Assembly: GCA_002748265.1 (NCBI GenBank)
Contig: PDRY01000020.1
Coordinates: 39,692 to 103,691 of the forward strand
DNA from: Rhodobacterales bacterium
GTDB taxonomy: Bacteria > Pseudomonadota > Alphaproteobacteria > Rhodobacterales > Rhodobacteraceae
Reading direction: 5' to 3'
DNA length: 64,000 bases
Of the stretch, positions 1 through 9,527 are shown one piece after another. The notes beneath the pieces were generated by a model. That model had not been told where the DNA came from and did no database searches. It saw only the letters and a list, made by a program, of their open reading frames with translations. The position numbers were made by a program, and so were the translations under genes. The stretch's first letter is position 1. Each line of letters begins with the position of its first letter.

Positions 1-1
1 G

Positions 2-1330
2 AAAAAGATCAAGGAGGCGATGGACGCCGAACGCCCGAAATTCGAAAAGGGCGCCGCCGAAAACGGGGTCGATGCGAAAAAGGCCAGCGAGGTCTTCGAC
101 CTGCTGGAGAAATTCGCGAACTACGGCTTCAACAAGTCCCACGCCGCAGCCTACGCGGTGGTGAGCTACCAGACCGCTTGGCTCAAGGCGAACCAACCGG
201 TGGAGTTCATGGCCGGGGTCATGAATTGCGACATCCACTTGACCGACAAGCTGGGTGTCTACGTGCAGGAAGCCCGCAAAGGGCTGGGGATCGAGATCGT
301 TCCGCCCTGTGTGAACCGCGCGCAGGCCCGATTTTCGGTGTCAGAGCAGCGGATCGTCTACGGGCTCGGCGCGCTCAAGAATGTCGGGCTCGACGCCATG
401 GAGCTGATCGTCGCCGGGCGAGGAAATGATCAATTTGAAACGCTTTTTGACCTCGCACGGCGCGTCGATCTCAAACGGGTGGGCAAGCGCCCGCTTGAAA
501 TGCTCGCCCGCGCGGGGGCGTTCGATACGCTCGATCCCAATCGTCGCCGGGTGTTTGAGAGCCTCGATGCCCTGACCGCCTATTCCGCCGCCGTGCACGA
601 TCAACGCGCCAGCGATCAGGTCAGCCTGTTCGGTGAAGCGGGCGAGGATCTGCCCGAGCCGCGGCTCAGCAAGGCCACGGACTGGCTCCCGGCGGAGCGG
701 CTGGCCGAGGAGTTCAAGGCCGTCGGCTTCTATCTCTCGGGGCACCCGCTGGACGATTATCGCCTGCCCCTGAGCCGCAAAAACGTGCTGATGCTCGATG
801 AGGTCGAAGCGAAGGTTGCCAATACCGGCGCGATGATCGCCAAGATGGCGGGCACCGTCGCCGGGCGTCAGGAGCGCAAATCGGCGCGGGGCAACCGGTT
901 CGCCTTTGTCCAGCTTTCGGACCCGACGGGGCAATACGAGGTCACGGTATTCTCGGACACGCTGGAGGCCGCGCGCGATACGCTGGAGCCGGGGGAGCAG
1001 GTGGTGCTCACGGTCGAGGCAACGTGGGAGTCCGAACAGCTCAAGCTGCTGTGTCGCAGCGCAGCGCCCATCGACAGCGTGGTGGCAAGCGCGACAGGGG
1101 GCGGCTTACGCATCTTTGTCGCCGGAGAAGAGGCCGTCGCCCCTGTCGCCTCGCTGTTCTCGGACGTCTCCGGCGCGCCGGGCGCGCGGGGATCGGTGCT
1201 GATGTGCCTGATGGGCGATGGCCTGCCGGGCGAGGTTGAGCTGGATCTGGGCGGGGATTTTCCCGTTTCGCCGCAGGTCAAGGGCGCTCTGGGCATCCTC
1301 CCCGGCGTGCTGTCGGTGGAAGAGCTGTAG
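2..1330 (+). CDS. dnaE: DNA polymerase III subunit alpha, C-terminal part (cut by window edge)
   Basis: This is the C-terminal part, about 442 residues, of the replicative DNA polymerase catalytic subunit; a full protein is about 1150-1180 residues, so the first two thirds lie outside the window. The reading frame is open from base 2. Near residue 40 it has the highly conserved stretch NYGFNKSHAAAYAVVSYQT, followed by WLKANQPVEFMAG, typical of the end of the polymerase core and the helix-hairpin-helix region. At about residues 283-390 there is an OB-fold region (AGTVAGRQERKSARGNRFAF, then a VTVFSD strand), the tRNA_anti-like domain that contacts single-stranded DNA. The catalytic aspartates of the palm are upstream and cannot be checked. 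The gene ends with TAG, 51 bases before the next gene on the same strand, and no strong terminator is visible between them. Confidence 0.97.
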   Translation, partial: KKIKEAMDAERPKFEKGAAENGVDAKKASEVFDLLEKFANYGFNKSHAAAYAVVSYQTAWLKANQPVEFMAGVMNCDIHLTDKLGVYVQEARKGLGIEIVPPCVNRAQARFSVSEQRIVYGLGALKNVGLDAMELIVAGRGNDQFETLFDLARRVDLKRVGKRPLEMLARAGAFDTLDPNRRRVFESLDALTAYSAAVHDQRASDQVSLFGEAGEDLPEPRLSKATDWLPAERLAEEFKAVGFYLSGHPLDDYRLPLSRKNVLMLDEVEAKVANTGAMIAKMAGTVAGRQERKSARGNRFAFVQLSDPTGQYEVTVFSDTLEAARDTLEPGEQVVLTVEATWESEQLKLLCRSAAPIDSVVASATGGGLRIFVAGEEAVAPVASLFSDVSGAPGARGSVLMCLMGDGLPGEVELDLGGDFPVSPQVKGALGILPGVLSVEEL

Positions 1331-1381
1331 ACCCCGCCCCGCCTTCGCCCTAGAATCGCGGCAAAAGATGCCGGAGGGGCC

Positions 1382-2272
1382 ATGAGCGGACAGGGCTGGA
1401 AATACGCAGCGGCGGCGATCGTGCTGCTCGCGGGATGCGGCGATCCGCTGCGCGATGTCGATCGGCTGTCGGACATCGAAACCGTCAGCCCGCCCGAAAA
1501 CGCCCGGGCGATCACGGCCAATGTCAGCACCACGCAGCGGCCCGGGTTCTTTGGCATGCTGTTTGGGAACTCCGATCAAGGTCAGGGCGGACCCCGCGTG
1601 CCTCCGCAAGAGGACGCCGTGGCCCGCGCCCTGGAAGACGCCACCCGTGAGCAGCCCCCCGAACCCACCAACGCCGCAGCCCCGCCCCCGTCCCGAGCCG
1701 GAGGATTGTTTGGCGGGCTCTTCGGAGGCGGTGCAGCCGCGCGAACAGAGCCGATAACGGTGCGCACCCCGACACGGCCAGGCCGCGTGGGCAATGGCCC
1801 GGACAGCCAGCAAATCGCATCCGGGGAGAAACTGCCCTTTGGAGAGATTGCACGGGTGTGCGATCTGCGGCGTTCAGACCGGGGCACGAAGATCGGAGAG
1901 GCCGGCGGCATTACCCTGTGGGATCCGTTCCCCAACTCCACCGCGCCGCGCCCGCACTACCTGACCGGCTTTCCAGACGGCTGCGCGCGCAGCTTCACGG
2001 CGGCGCTCGCCATGTTCGGCGCGGCGGATATGCACGAAACGACGCGCTACAGCGCTTCGGGTCCCTACGATGCTGTCGATCAAGCCTATGAGGACGTGAA
2101 GTCCCGCGTCTGTCGCGCGCGCCGGGGGCAACCTTGCGGCGACAAGATGCCCCGGCTGGAGCGGCAGCTCGCCTTCGTGTCCGCCTATGACAGCTTTGGC
2201 AACAGCACCAACAGCGCGGCGTTCCTGATCCATGCGGGCAAGGTTCTGGCGGCGACCCGGCGGGACCGCTAG
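1382..2272 (+). CDS. Putative lipoprotein of unknown function
   Basis: The 296-residue protein begins with a short signal peptide ending in a lipobox (VLLAGC, Cys about residue 19), so it is probably a lipid-anchored envelope protein. The middle third (about residues 50-150) is low-complexity and rich in Pro, Gly and Ala, with a repeated Gly-Phe motif (GGLFGGLFGGG); it looks disordered. The conserved-looking part is the last ~145 residues, with several Cys (VCDLRR, DGCARSF, SRVCRARRGQPCG) that could form disulfides in the periplasm. A good ribosome site (GGAGGG) sits just before the ATG. The stop codon shares the palindrome CTAG with the stop of the convergent gene. I do not recognise a named family; it resembles the hypothetical lipoproteins common in Rhodobacteraceae. 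Confidence 0.8.
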   Translation: MSGQGWKYAAAAIVLLAGCGDPLRDVDRLSDIETVSPPENARAITANVSTTQRPGFFGMLFGNSDQGQGGPRVPPQEDAVARALEDATREQPPEPTNAAAPPPSRAGGLFGGLFGGGAAARTEPITVRTPTRPGRVGNGPDSQQIASGEKLPFGEIARVCDLRRSDRGTKIGEAGGITLWDPFPNSTAPRPHYLTGFPDGCARSFTAALAMFGAADMHETTRYSASGPYDAVDQAYEDVKSRVCRARRGQPCGDKMPRLERQLAFVSAYDSFGNSTNSAAFLIHAGKVLAATRRDR

Positions 2273-2676
2273 GCCGACAGATGCGCCGCCACCTGGCGCC
2301 GGTGCGGCGCTGTGCGGTGTTCGAACAGGTAGATGCCCTGCCACGTCCCCAACCGAAGCCGCCCGTCCTGGACCGGGATCTGCAGGCTCACCGGCAACAG
2401 CGCCGCCTTGATATGGGCGGGCATATCATCGGGGCCTTCATAGGTGTGGGTCAGGTAGGACATGCGCGGATCCGTCGTGGGTGGCACCAGACGGTGGAAG
2501 AAAGCGGTTAGGTCGGTCTGAACTTCGGGATCGGCGTTCTCCTGGATCAGCAGACTGGCCGAGGTGTGCTGCACCAGGAGCGTCAGGAGGCCATCGCCTT
2601 GGACCCAAGCGGCCACGTCGCCGGTGAACTCATAGAGACCGGGGCCTTGGGTGGGGATGGAGAAGGTGGTGTGCAT
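2269..2676 (-). CDS. YjbQ/UPF0047 family protein
   Basis: A 135-residue protein of the YjbQ (UPF0047) family. Family hallmarks are QHTSASLLIQENADP near the N-terminus and GTWQGIYLFEHRT near the C-terminus, with conserved His and Glu residues that cluster in known structures. Members are annotated as secondary thiamine-phosphate synthase because some rescue thiE mutants, but the physiological role is unproven. The start at 2676 (MHTTFS) is chosen because homologues begin there; the frame stays open a little further upstream. It lies 4 bases downstream of the DUF1294 gene on the same strand, so the two are probably co-transcribed. Its 3' end overlaps the lipoprotein gene's stop by four bases (CTAG). 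Confidence 0.9.
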   Translation of the reverse strand: MHTTFSIPTQGPGLYEFTGDVAAWVQGDGLLTLLVQHTSASLLIQENADPEVQTDLTAFFHRLVPPTTDPRMSYLTHTYEGPDDMPAHIKAALLPVSLQIPVQDGRLRLGTWQGIYLFEHRTAPHRRQVAAHLSA

Positions 2677-2680
2677 GGGG

Positions 2681-3052
2681 TCAGCATGCCCTGATATGCA
2701 TGGCCCATCCAAAGCTGATCACAGCCAGAAAGGCCGGCATCGCCAACATGTTCACAATGAAGCATAGCGTCAGATAGGTTGCAAAAGGCTGCTTCCGGGT
2801 CTTGTGGCGAAAAGCCCGTTGACCGATGCGAACGCCTATCGCGCCACCACAGAGCGCGATCAAAAGCAACGTTGCTTCCGATATTCGCCATGCCCCACGC
2901 TCCGCTGCACGTTTATCGCGTAGCATTGCCAGAAAGCCCCATATGCTCATGACGCCCACGAACGCGAGGAACAGTCCCAGCTGCAGCGCTTGGGTATCGA
3001 AATCAGCTATACAAGCGAGCGTGTGACTGCCCTCCCTCACAGCATCCGCCAT
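2681..3052 (-). CDS. DUF1294 family small membrane protein
   Basis: A 123-residue membrane protein. It carries the DUF1294 signature: a hydrophobic segment (LGLFLAFVGVMSIWGFLAML), then DKRAAERGAWRISEATLLL, then GGAIG and FRHKTRKQPF, followed by a final hydrophobic helix. Three transmembrane segments are likely, with the basic RHKTRK loop facing the cytoplasm. The function of the family is unknown; it is sometimes found fused to a cold-shock domain. The ATG at 3052 was chosen; an upstream GTG at 3076 in the same frame is possible, and neither has a strong ribosome site. It appears to form a two-gene unit with the YjbQ-family gene downstream. Confidence 0.82.
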   Translation of the reverse strand: MADAVREGSHTLACIADFDTQALQLGLFLAFVGVMSIWGFLAMLRDKRAAERGAWRISEATLLLIALCGGAIGVRIGQRAFRHKTRKQPFATYLTLCFIVNMLAMPAFLAVISFGWAMHIRAC

Positions 3053-3100
3053 GGGATCGCGAGACGAGGGCGTCACAGTAATCCATTGTTCATCGAACCA

Positions 3101-5089
3101 TCACTGATCCAGGAACGACCGCAGTTTCCGGCTCCGCGAAGGATGCTTCAGCTTCCGCAGGGCCTTTGCTTCGATCTGGCGGATCCGTTCGCGGGTGACC
3201 GAGAACTGCTGCCCCACCTCTTCGAGCGTGTGATCCGTGTTCATCCCGATGCCAAAACGCATCCGCAGAACCCGCTCTTCGCGCGGCGTGAGAGAGGCCA
3301 GAACCCGCGTCGTCGTTTCCTTCAGGTTCTCCTGAATGGCACTATCAAGAGGCAGAACGGCGTTCTTATCCTCGATGAAATCGCCCAGCTGGCTGTCCTC
3401 TTCGTCGCCAATCGGCGTCTCAAGGGAAATCGGCTCCTTGGCGATCTTCATCACCTTGCGGACCTTATCGAGCGGCATTTGCAGCTTCTCGGCCAGCTCT
3501 TCATGGGTCGGCTCGCGACCGATCTCATGGAGCATCTGGCGCGCGGTCCGGGTGATCTTGTTGATCGTCTCGATCATATGGACCGGGATCCGGATCGTGC
3601 GGGCCTGGTCGGCAATCGAGCGGGTGATCGCCTGACGGATCCACCAGGTCGCATAAGTCGAGAACTTGTATCCCCGGCGGTATTCGAACTTATCGACCGC
3701 TTTCATCAGGCCGATGTTCCCTTCCTGGATCAGGTCAAGGAACTGAAGACCGCGGTTGGTGTATTTCTTGGCAATCGAGATCACGAGCCGCAGGTTGGCT
3801 TCGACCATCTCTTTCTTGGCCTGACGGGCTTCTTTTTCGCCCTTTTGCACCTGCTGCACGATGCGGCGGAATTCGCTGATATCGACCCCGACATACTGCC
3901 CCACCTGCGCCATCTCGGCGCGCAGATCTTCGATCTTGCCGGTGGAGCGTTCGATCAGAGCCTGCCAGCCCCGGCCGGTTTTCTCGCGCATACGGTCGAG
4001 CCATGTCGGGTCGAGCTCGCAGCCGCGATAGGCGTCGATGAATTCGCGGCGGTTGATCCGGGCCTGGTCCGCCAACTTCACCATGTTCGAGTCGATCGAC
4101 ATGATGCGGCGGTTGATGCCGTAAAGCTGGTCCACCAGAGCTTCGATCCGGTTGTTATGAAGGTGCAGCGAATTCACCTTCACCACCAGATCCGAGCGCA
4201 GGGACTGATACCGCTTCTCTGCAGCGTCCGAGAAGGTTTCCTCGTTCAGCTGGGCGGAAATCCGGGCGTCCTGCATTTCGGACAGCTCGGCGAATTCTTC
4301 GGCGATCAGGTCCAGCGTCTCCAGCACGCGCGGCTTCAGAGCAGCTTCCATCGCGGCGAGCGACATGTTCGCCTGCTCGTCCTCGTCGTCGTCATCGTCC
4401 TTGGCGATCGGGTTGCCATCGGCATCCAGCTCGGGGCCGGTATCCTTGGCAGGGGCGGCATTCGGCGTGTTGGCCGCCGCCGGGGCGGCGCCCACGACCG
4501 GCTCTTCCTCGTCATCGCCCATCTGGCCCGAGAACGTGGTCTCAAGATCGATCACGTCGCGCAGCAGAATGTCTTCGCCCAGAAGTTCGTCCCGCCAGAT
4601 CGTGATCGCCTGAAAGGTCAGCGGGCTTTCGCACAGCCCCGAGATCATCGTGTTGCGGCCGGCCTCGATCCGCTTGGCGATGGCAATCTCACCCTCGCGG
4701 GAGAGCAGCTCAACCGAGCCCATCTCACGCAGATACATGCGCACCGGATCGTCGGTGCGGTCCAGCTTCTCGGTGGCGCCTTCGCTGACGGCAACCTCAC
4801 GCGGACCGCCGGTGGTGGCCACTTCGCGCGATCCGCTGGCGTCGTCGCTGTCGCTGTCCTCGTCCTCTTCGGTGATCTGGATGCCCATTTCGTTGAGCAT
4901 CGACATCACGTCTTCGATCTGGTCCGAAGAGACCTGATCGGGCGGCAGAACCTTGTTGAGCTGGTCGTAGGTGATCGAACCCTTTTCACGGGCTTCTGCG
5001 ATCATCTTTTTGACCGCGGCCTGGCTGAGGTCCAGCGACACGTCGTCTTGATCGTTGGTCTTCTGCTCGTCGGTATCCTTGGCGGCCAT
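3101..5089 (-). CDS. rpoD: RNA polymerase sigma factor RpoD (sigma-70)
   Basis: The principal sigma factor, 662 residues, which directs core RNA polymerase to housekeeping promoters. Region 1.1 is at the N-terminus. It is followed by a long acidic non-conserved region ([11 protein letters not shown], then DDDDDEDEQ near residues 225-235). Region 2 is near residue 430: [19 protein letters not shown], then [20 protein letters not shown], which melts and binds the -10 element. Region 4.2 at about residues 620-655 has the helix-turn-helix [20 protein letters not shown] that reads the -35 element. The start at 5089 has a clear AAGGAG six bases upstream; the in-frame extension to 5149 has no such site. 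It lies 130 bases downstream of dnaG in the same direction, the remnant of the macromolecular-synthesis operon, with rpsU absent. Confidence 0.98.
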   Translation of the reverse strand: MAAKDTDEQKTNDQDDVSLDLSQAAVKKMIAEAREKGSITYDQLNKVLPPDQVSSDQIEDVMSMLNEMGIQITEEDEDSDSDDASGSREVATTGGPREVAVSEGATEKLDRTDDPVRMYLREMGSVELLSREGEIAIAKRIEAGRNTMISGLCESPLTFQAITIWRDELLGEDILLRDVIDLETTFSGQMGDDEEEPVVGAAPAAANTPNAAPAKDTGPELDADGNPIAKDDDDDEDEQANMSLAAMEAALKPRVLETLDLIAEEFAELSEMQDARISAQLNEETFSDAAEKRYQSLRSDLVVKVNSLHLHNNRIEALVDQLYGINRRIMSIDSNMVKLADQARINRREFIDAYRGCELDPTWLDRMREKTGRGWQALIERSTGKIEDLRAEMAQVGQYVGVDISEFRRIVQQVQKGEKEARQAKKEMVEANLRLVISIAKKYTNRGLQFLDLIQEGNIGLMKAVDKFEYRRGYKFSTYATWWIRQAITRSIADQARTIRIPVHMIETINKITRTARQMLHEIGREPTHEELAEKLQMPLDKVRKVMKIAKEPISLETPIGDEEDSQLGDFIEDKNAVLPLDSAIQENLKETTTRVLASLTPREERVLRMRFGIGMNTDHTLEEVGQQFSVTRERIRQIEAKALRKLKHPSRSRKLRSFLDQ

Positions 5090-5115
5090 GGGGGCTCCTT
5101 CACGGGGGCGCATGT

Positions 5116-5169
5116 GATTCGGCGCAGATGATTCGTTTGACCGAATCAACCGCGCAGCGAGATGATTCG
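5116..5169 (-). promoter_or_regulatory. Repeat-rich rpoD leader (CGAATC motifs)
   Basis: The 130-base gap between dnaG and rpoD holds several copies of the hexamer GATTCG or its complement. GATGATTCG occurs twice as a direct repeat (5127-5135 and 5161-5169), GTGATTCGG lies at 5115-5123, and GATTCG-TTTGAC-CGAATC at 5130-5147 forms a 6-6-6 inverted repeat. No convincing -35/-10 pair stands out. It may be an operator or a leader structure for rpoD. This rests on the sequence pattern only. Confidence 0.35.
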
Positions 5170-5219
5170 CAACCCGAAGCGCATGCTGCGGGCGCGGGGC
5201 GTGGTTTTTCAGGCGCCGC

Positions 5220-7166
5220 TCAGTCGCGGCGGCTGGGTTTGGCGTAGGTCAGGCCGCTCAGAAGCTTCTCCAGAGCGTCCTTTTCATCGCGGCGGATCGG
5301 GGCGCCGTTGGGGCCGAATTCGTATTCGACACGGCTTTCGGCTTCGGCGCGTTCGGCCTGATGAACGGCGCGCAAGGACAGGCCCAGGCGGCGCATCATC
5401 TGCTCATCGCCATGTTGGGAAAACTCCTCAAGCGTCTCGACCATTTCGCGGGCATGTCCACGGCGGGCGTTCAAGCGTTCCAGCTCATCTCGGACAACCA
5501 TTCCGGCGGTTTCCGTATTGGGGTGACGCACCACGGGCATCACCGCGACATGGGGGCGGGTCAGCAAGGCGTCAAGGGCTTCGGGCCCCAAAGCCTCAGC
5601 CAGACGCGCCTCAAGCCCGGAATCGCCCGGATCCGCCAGCAGAGCGCGGCGGATCGCGTCATGGTCGGGGTCGGTAAACTCCATCTCTTCGAGCGCGTGG
5701 ATGAAATCGGGCAGGATGCGTTCGTTGCGCACCAACACGGCAAGGATCTGCGCCTCGCGCAGGGCGTCTTGGTCCGCCAGCCCCCGGGCAAGCGCGGATT
5801 GCCGAGTGTCCGGCTGGGCGCCCCCCTCCCCCCGTTTGGGCGCGCCGCGCCGCCCAGAGGCGCCGGGCCCGCGCGCCCCGCCCGAACGGAAGAGCTGCCA
5901 CCGCAGATCCTTGATCGTCTGCCCGTAATGGGCGCGGATCGACGGATCCTTGATCCGCCCGATCGCCTCGCGCAGGCTTTTGTCCAACGCCGCCTTGCGC
6001 TCCGGGCTGTCCAGAACGCGGCCTTCGGTTTCGCGCCGCCACAAAAGGCTGACCATGGGCTGAGCCGCCGCCACGACCTCGGCCACCGCGCCGGGCCCTT
6101 TGGCGCGCAGCAGATCATCCGGGTCCATGCCTTCGGGCATCAAGGCAAAGCGCAGCGACTGCCCCGCCTCCAGCAGCGGCATCGCCAGATCCATCGCGCG
6201 GTAAGCGGCCCGCAAGCCTGCGGTATCGCCATCAAGGGCAATCACCGGCTCCGGTGCGATCCGCCAGAGCATGGCAAGCTGGTGTTCCGTGATCGCCGTG
6301 CCCAGGGGGGCCACGGCTCCGGCAAACCCAGCCTCGGCCAGAGCGATCACATCCATGTAGCCTTCAGCCACGATCAGCGGCTGACCTTTGCCTGCGGCCT
6401 CGCGGGCGGGGCCGTGATTGAACAGGCTGCGGCCCTTGTCGAACAGCTCCGTTTCCGGCGAGTTGAGGTATTTCGCGTTATCGCTTGGGTCCATCGCCCG
6501 CCCGCCAAAGGCGATACAGCGCCCCCGCGCGTCGCGGATCGGGAACATGATCCGGCCTCGGAATGTGTCATAGGGCTTGCCGCCCTTCGTGCTGGGCTTG
6601 GCAAGCCCGGCGCCCAGGATCAGGCCTTCGTCGATCCCCTGCCCGCGCAGATGATCCCAAAGCCCCTGCCAGGCGTCGGGGGCAAAGCCGATCTCCCAGC
6701 GATCAAGCGCTTCCGGCCCCAGCCCGCGCCCTTCCAGATAGTCCCGCGCCGCCGCCCCGGCACCGCTGCGCAACAGCATCCGATAGTGCCGGACGGCCTG
6801 TTCCATGACCTCGCCCAGTCGGGTGCGGCGGTCGGCCTTCTGCTGCGCCTGCGGATCGCGTTCGGGCATGGTGAGCCCGGCCTCGCGGGCAAGAATGCGG
6901 ACGGCTTCCATGAAGTCCACGTTCTCGGTCTCGCGCACGAAGGAAATCATGTCCCCTTTGGCGTGACAGCCAAAGCAGTAGTAGAAGCCCTTCTTGTCAT
7001 CGACATGGAAGCTGGCGGTCTTTTCCTGGTGAAACGGGCATGGCGCCCACCAATCGCCCTTGGCTTGGTTGGATTTGCGCATGTCCCACATGACCTTGCG
7101 CCCAGCCACCTGGGCCAGGCTCAAGCGTGTGCGCAGTTCATCCAAAAAACCGGGGGGCAGACTCAT
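5220..7166 (-). CDS. dnaG: DNA primase DnaG
   Basis: A 648-residue DNA primase, somewhat longer than the 581-residue E. coli enzyme, making RNA primers at the fork. The N-terminal zinc domain has the CHC2 set: C43 and H46 in APCPFH, C64 and C67 in YYCFGC. The TOPRIM catalytic core follows, with the conserved Glu in [11 protein letters not shown] (about residue 265) and the DxD-like ALDGDTAG (about 309) that bind metal. The last ~180 residues form the helicase-binding domain, preceded by a Gly/Arg-rich linker (about 425-450, [16 protein letters not shown]). The ATG at 7166 has only a weak ribosome site. It is followed by rpoD on the same strand, the classical order. Confidence 0.98.
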   Translation of the reverse strand: MSLPPGFLDELRTRLSLAQVAGRKVMWDMRKSNQAKGDWWAPCPFHQEKTASFHVDDKKGFYYCFGCHAKGDMISFVRETENVDFMEAVRILAREAGLTMPERDPQAQQKADRRTRLGEVMEQAVRHYRMLLRSGAGAAARDYLEGRGLGPEALDRWEIGFAPDAWQGLWDHLRGQGIDEGLILGAGLAKPSTKGGKPYDTFRGRIMFPIRDARGRCIAFGGRAMDPSDNAKYLNSPETELFDKGRSLFNHGPAREAAGKGQPLIVAEGYMDVIALAEAGFAGAVAPLGTAITEHQLAMLWRIAPEPVIALDGDTAGLRAAYRAMDLAMPLLEAGQSLRFALMPEGMDPDDLLRAKGPGAVAEVVAAAQPMVSLLWRRETEGRVLDSPERKAALDKSLREAIGRIKDPSIRAHYGQTIKDLRWQLFRSGGARGPGASGRRGAPKRGEGGAQPDTRQSALARGLADQDALREAQILAVLVRNERILPDFIHALEEMEFTDPDHDAIRRALLADPGDSGLEARLAEALGPEALDALLTRPHVAVMPVVRHPNTETAGMVVRDELERLNARRGHAREMVETLEEFSQHGDEQMMRRLGLSLRAVHQAERAEAESRVEYEFGPNGAPIRRDEKDALEKLLSGLTYAKPSRRD

Positions 7167-7238
7167 TGCGCCAGTATCCCCGGAGCGGCGCGGAGAGTCG
7201 AGACGGGGAAAGCGATCCGATGAGGGGCGCGGCGCCCG

Positions 7239-9524
7239 CTACCGCTCCGTCAGCTTCAGCTCGATCCGGCGGTTGGCGGCAAGCGCCGCGTCGCTGTCGC
7301 CTTCCGCGATGGGGCGGTATTCCCCGAACCCGTTCGCCGCGAGCCGCTGCGGCGGGAACCCGAGCGCATCAATCATATAGCGCACGACGGACAAGGCGCG
7401 CGCCTGGCTCAGCTCCCAATTGTCCGCGAACTGCCCAAAGCCGGAAAGCTGCGTGGCATCTGTGTGCCCGTCCACCCGGATGATCCAGTCGATCCCATCG
7501 GGGATCTTGTCGGACAGATCCCGCAGCGTCTGCGCGATGGAGGCGATCTGCTGTTTACCGTCTTCGGACAGCACCGCCTGACCGGGCTCGAACAGCACTT
7601 CGGAGGAAAAGACAAACCGGTCCCCGACCACGCGCACGCCCTCGCGGCCAGCCAGGATCGCACTCAGCTCCCCGAAGAAATCCGAGCGGTAACGCTCCAG
7701 ATCCTGCGCCTCCTCGGCGAGGCGGTCACGCTCTTCCTGAAGGCGGATGCGTTCGGCCTCTTCCAGCTCCGCGCGCTTTTTCTGCTCCGCCGCCGCCCGC
7801 GCCAGGGCGGTGTTGAGCCGATCCCCCAGAGAGCTGATCTGCACCTGCGCTTCACGGTCCGCCTCTTCGGCCAGGTCCAGAAGCTCCTGCAACGTGCCGA
7901 TCTGGCGCCGCAGCTCGGCCACCTGTTCGTTCAACGCCGCAACCTGCCGCTGCGCACGGGCCGAGAGCTGCTCTTCCTCGGTCAGCCGATCCCGCGCCGT
8001 GGCCAAAAGCGCGGCCTGCCGGTCCGCTTCGCTTTGCGCCTCGGTCGTAGCGTTTTGAGCGCTGTCGCGGGCCGAAAGGGCCGCGGCAAGCTGCGCCTGA
8101 AGCGCCGCGCGGGCCGTTTCGGTATCGGTGCCGCCCGATTGCAGCGCAGCCACCTCCGCCGCGAGGCTTTCGCGAGCGGCGAGCGCCTCGGCCAGGCGGG
8201 TTTGCAGGGCCTCTTGTGACTGGCGCGCGGTGGTCAGCTCTGCCTCGGCCTCAGCCGTGCGGGCAAGCGCCCGGGCCAGTTCGTCTTCGAGCGAGGCCGC
8301 GCCTTCATCCGCCGCCTGCCGGGCCAGCACGGCGGCGGCCAGCTTGTCCTCCAGCTCCTTGCGGCTGGTCGCGCCCTCAGCGAGAGCCGCGTCCAAGGCA
8401 GCCTGCGCCGCCTCCAGCTCGCTTTGCGTCGCATCCTTTTCGGCCAGAGCGGCGGCCAGCTGTGCGCCAAGCTCATCTTGAGCCTGCGCTGCCTGATCCA
8501 GCCGGGCCCGCGCATCAGCCAGTTCGTTCTCGGTCACGGAACGAGAGGCCAATACTGCGGCAAGCCGAGCGTCCAGCTCGGCCCCGCTTTCGCGGGTCGA
8601 GGAAAGCGCCTCCTGAGCTTCCCGCTGCGCCAGAAGCGCCGCCGCGAGATCGGTCGCCGCTTCATCCTTGGCCAGATTAGCCGCGGCCAGAAGGGTCAGC
8701 GTTTCTTCGGCCTCTCGGCGCTTTTCCTCAAGCGTCAGGGTCATTGCGGTCAGTTCGGCATCGGCGTTTTCGAGCCGTTTGCGCAGCGCCTCGGCAGCAG
8801 CGGCATCGGCCAAACGGTCCGCCTCAAGCTGGTCGATCTGGCCCTGTGCCTCCGCCTGCCCGGCCTCCAGATCCGCGATCATCGCATCCAGAGCATCGGC
8901 CCGCGCCGCCGCCAGACGTGCCGCTTCGGCTTCGGCGTCGATCTCCTCACGGGCCTGAGCAAGCGCCAGGTTCAGCGCCTCTTGCTCCGAGAGCAGCGCC
9001 CCGGCCTGCGCCTCCGCAGCGGCCAGTTGCCCACGCACTGTCTCCAGATCGGCATCGCGCGCCTCCAGATCGCTGGTCAGCGCCGCGATCTTGTCGCGCG
9101 CCTGCGTGCGATCTGCCAACAGCCCGGCGACCTGCGCTTCGAACCCGGTGATCTTGGATTGCGCATCGGACAGGGCCGCAGCGGTGGCGTCCCGCTCCCG
9201 GGTCAGCGATGCGATCAGGGCCGATTGGGCCTCCTGATCCTCGCGGGCCGAAGACAGCGCCGATGTCAGCGTGCCCACCTGAGAGGCAAGCGAGGCCGAC
9301 CGGTCCTGCTCCAGCCCGAGGGCCCGCGATAGCGCCGCGACCTCGGCGGAGAGCTGTCCCAGCTCCGCCTCCTGCCCGCTGATCGTCTCGCGCAGCACGA
9401 ACTGCACCACCATGAAGATGGTGAGCACGAACATCAGCACCAGCAAAAGCCCGGTCATCGCATCGACGAAGCCCGGCCAGATCGACGCCTGAAACCTGTT
9501 CCCGCTGCGCCGCGACAGAGCCAT
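7239..9524 (-). CDS. MotB/OmpA-type protein with a very long coiled coil
   Basis: A 761-residue inner-membrane protein. One transmembrane segment near residues 20-45 contains GFVDAMTGLLLVLMF, whose Asp matches the proton-carrying Asp of MotB/TolR/ExbD partners. Residues about 45-590 are an almost uninterrupted Ala/Glu/Leu-rich heptad pattern, a predicted coiled coil long enough to span or probe the periplasm. The last ~140 residues are an OmpA-like peptidoglycan-binding domain (VDGHTDATQL, LSQARALSVVRYM, NRRIELKLTER). Its stop-start spacing with the MotA/ExbB-like gene upstream is four bases, so they form an operon and presumably a proton-driven channel anchored to the cell wall. No function is established for this pair. 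It differs from flagellar MotB by the enormous coiled-coil insertion. Confidence 0.85.
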   Translation of the reverse strand: MALSRRSGNRFQASIWPGFVDAMTGLLLVLMFVLTIFMVVQFVLRETISGQEAELGQLSAEVAALSRALGLEQDRSASLASQVGTLTSALSSAREDQEAQSALIASLTRERDATAAALSDAQSKITGFEAQVAGLLADRTQARDKIAALTSDLEARDADLETVRGQLAAAEAQAGALLSEQEALNLALAQAREEIDAEAEAARLAAARADALDAMIADLEAGQAEAQGQIDQLEADRLADAAAAEALRKRLENADAELTAMTLTLEEKRREAEETLTLLAAANLAKDEAATDLAAALLAQREAQEALSSTRESGAELDARLAAVLASRSVTENELADARARLDQAAQAQDELGAQLAAALAEKDATQSELEAAQAALDAALAEGATSRKELEDKLAAAVLARQAADEGAASLEDELARALARTAEAEAELTTARQSQEALQTRLAEALAARESLAAEVAALQSGGTDTETARAALQAQLAAALSARDSAQNATTEAQSEADRQAALLATARDRLTEEEQLSARAQRQVAALNEQVAELRRQIGTLQELLDLAEEADREAQVQISSLGDRLNTALARAAAEQKKRAELEEAERIRLQEERDRLAEEAQDLERYRSDFFGELSAILAGREGVRVVGDRFVFSSEVLFEPGQAVLSEDGKQQIASIAQTLRDLSDKIPDGIDWIIRVDGHTDATQLSGFGQFADNWELSQARALSVVRYMIDALGFPPQRLAANGFGEYRPIAEGDSDAALAANRRIELKLTER

Positions 9525-9527
9525 GGC

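Noticed and set aside
2990-5131. Long open frame of 713 codons on the plus strand opposite rpoD
   Set aside because: It lies entirely antisense to rpoD and its codons mirror the GC-rich sense strand; the sigma factor on the other strand is unmistakable.
5361-7223. Open frame of about 620 codons opposite dnaG
   Set aside because: It is an antisense shadow of dnaG with no domain of its own.
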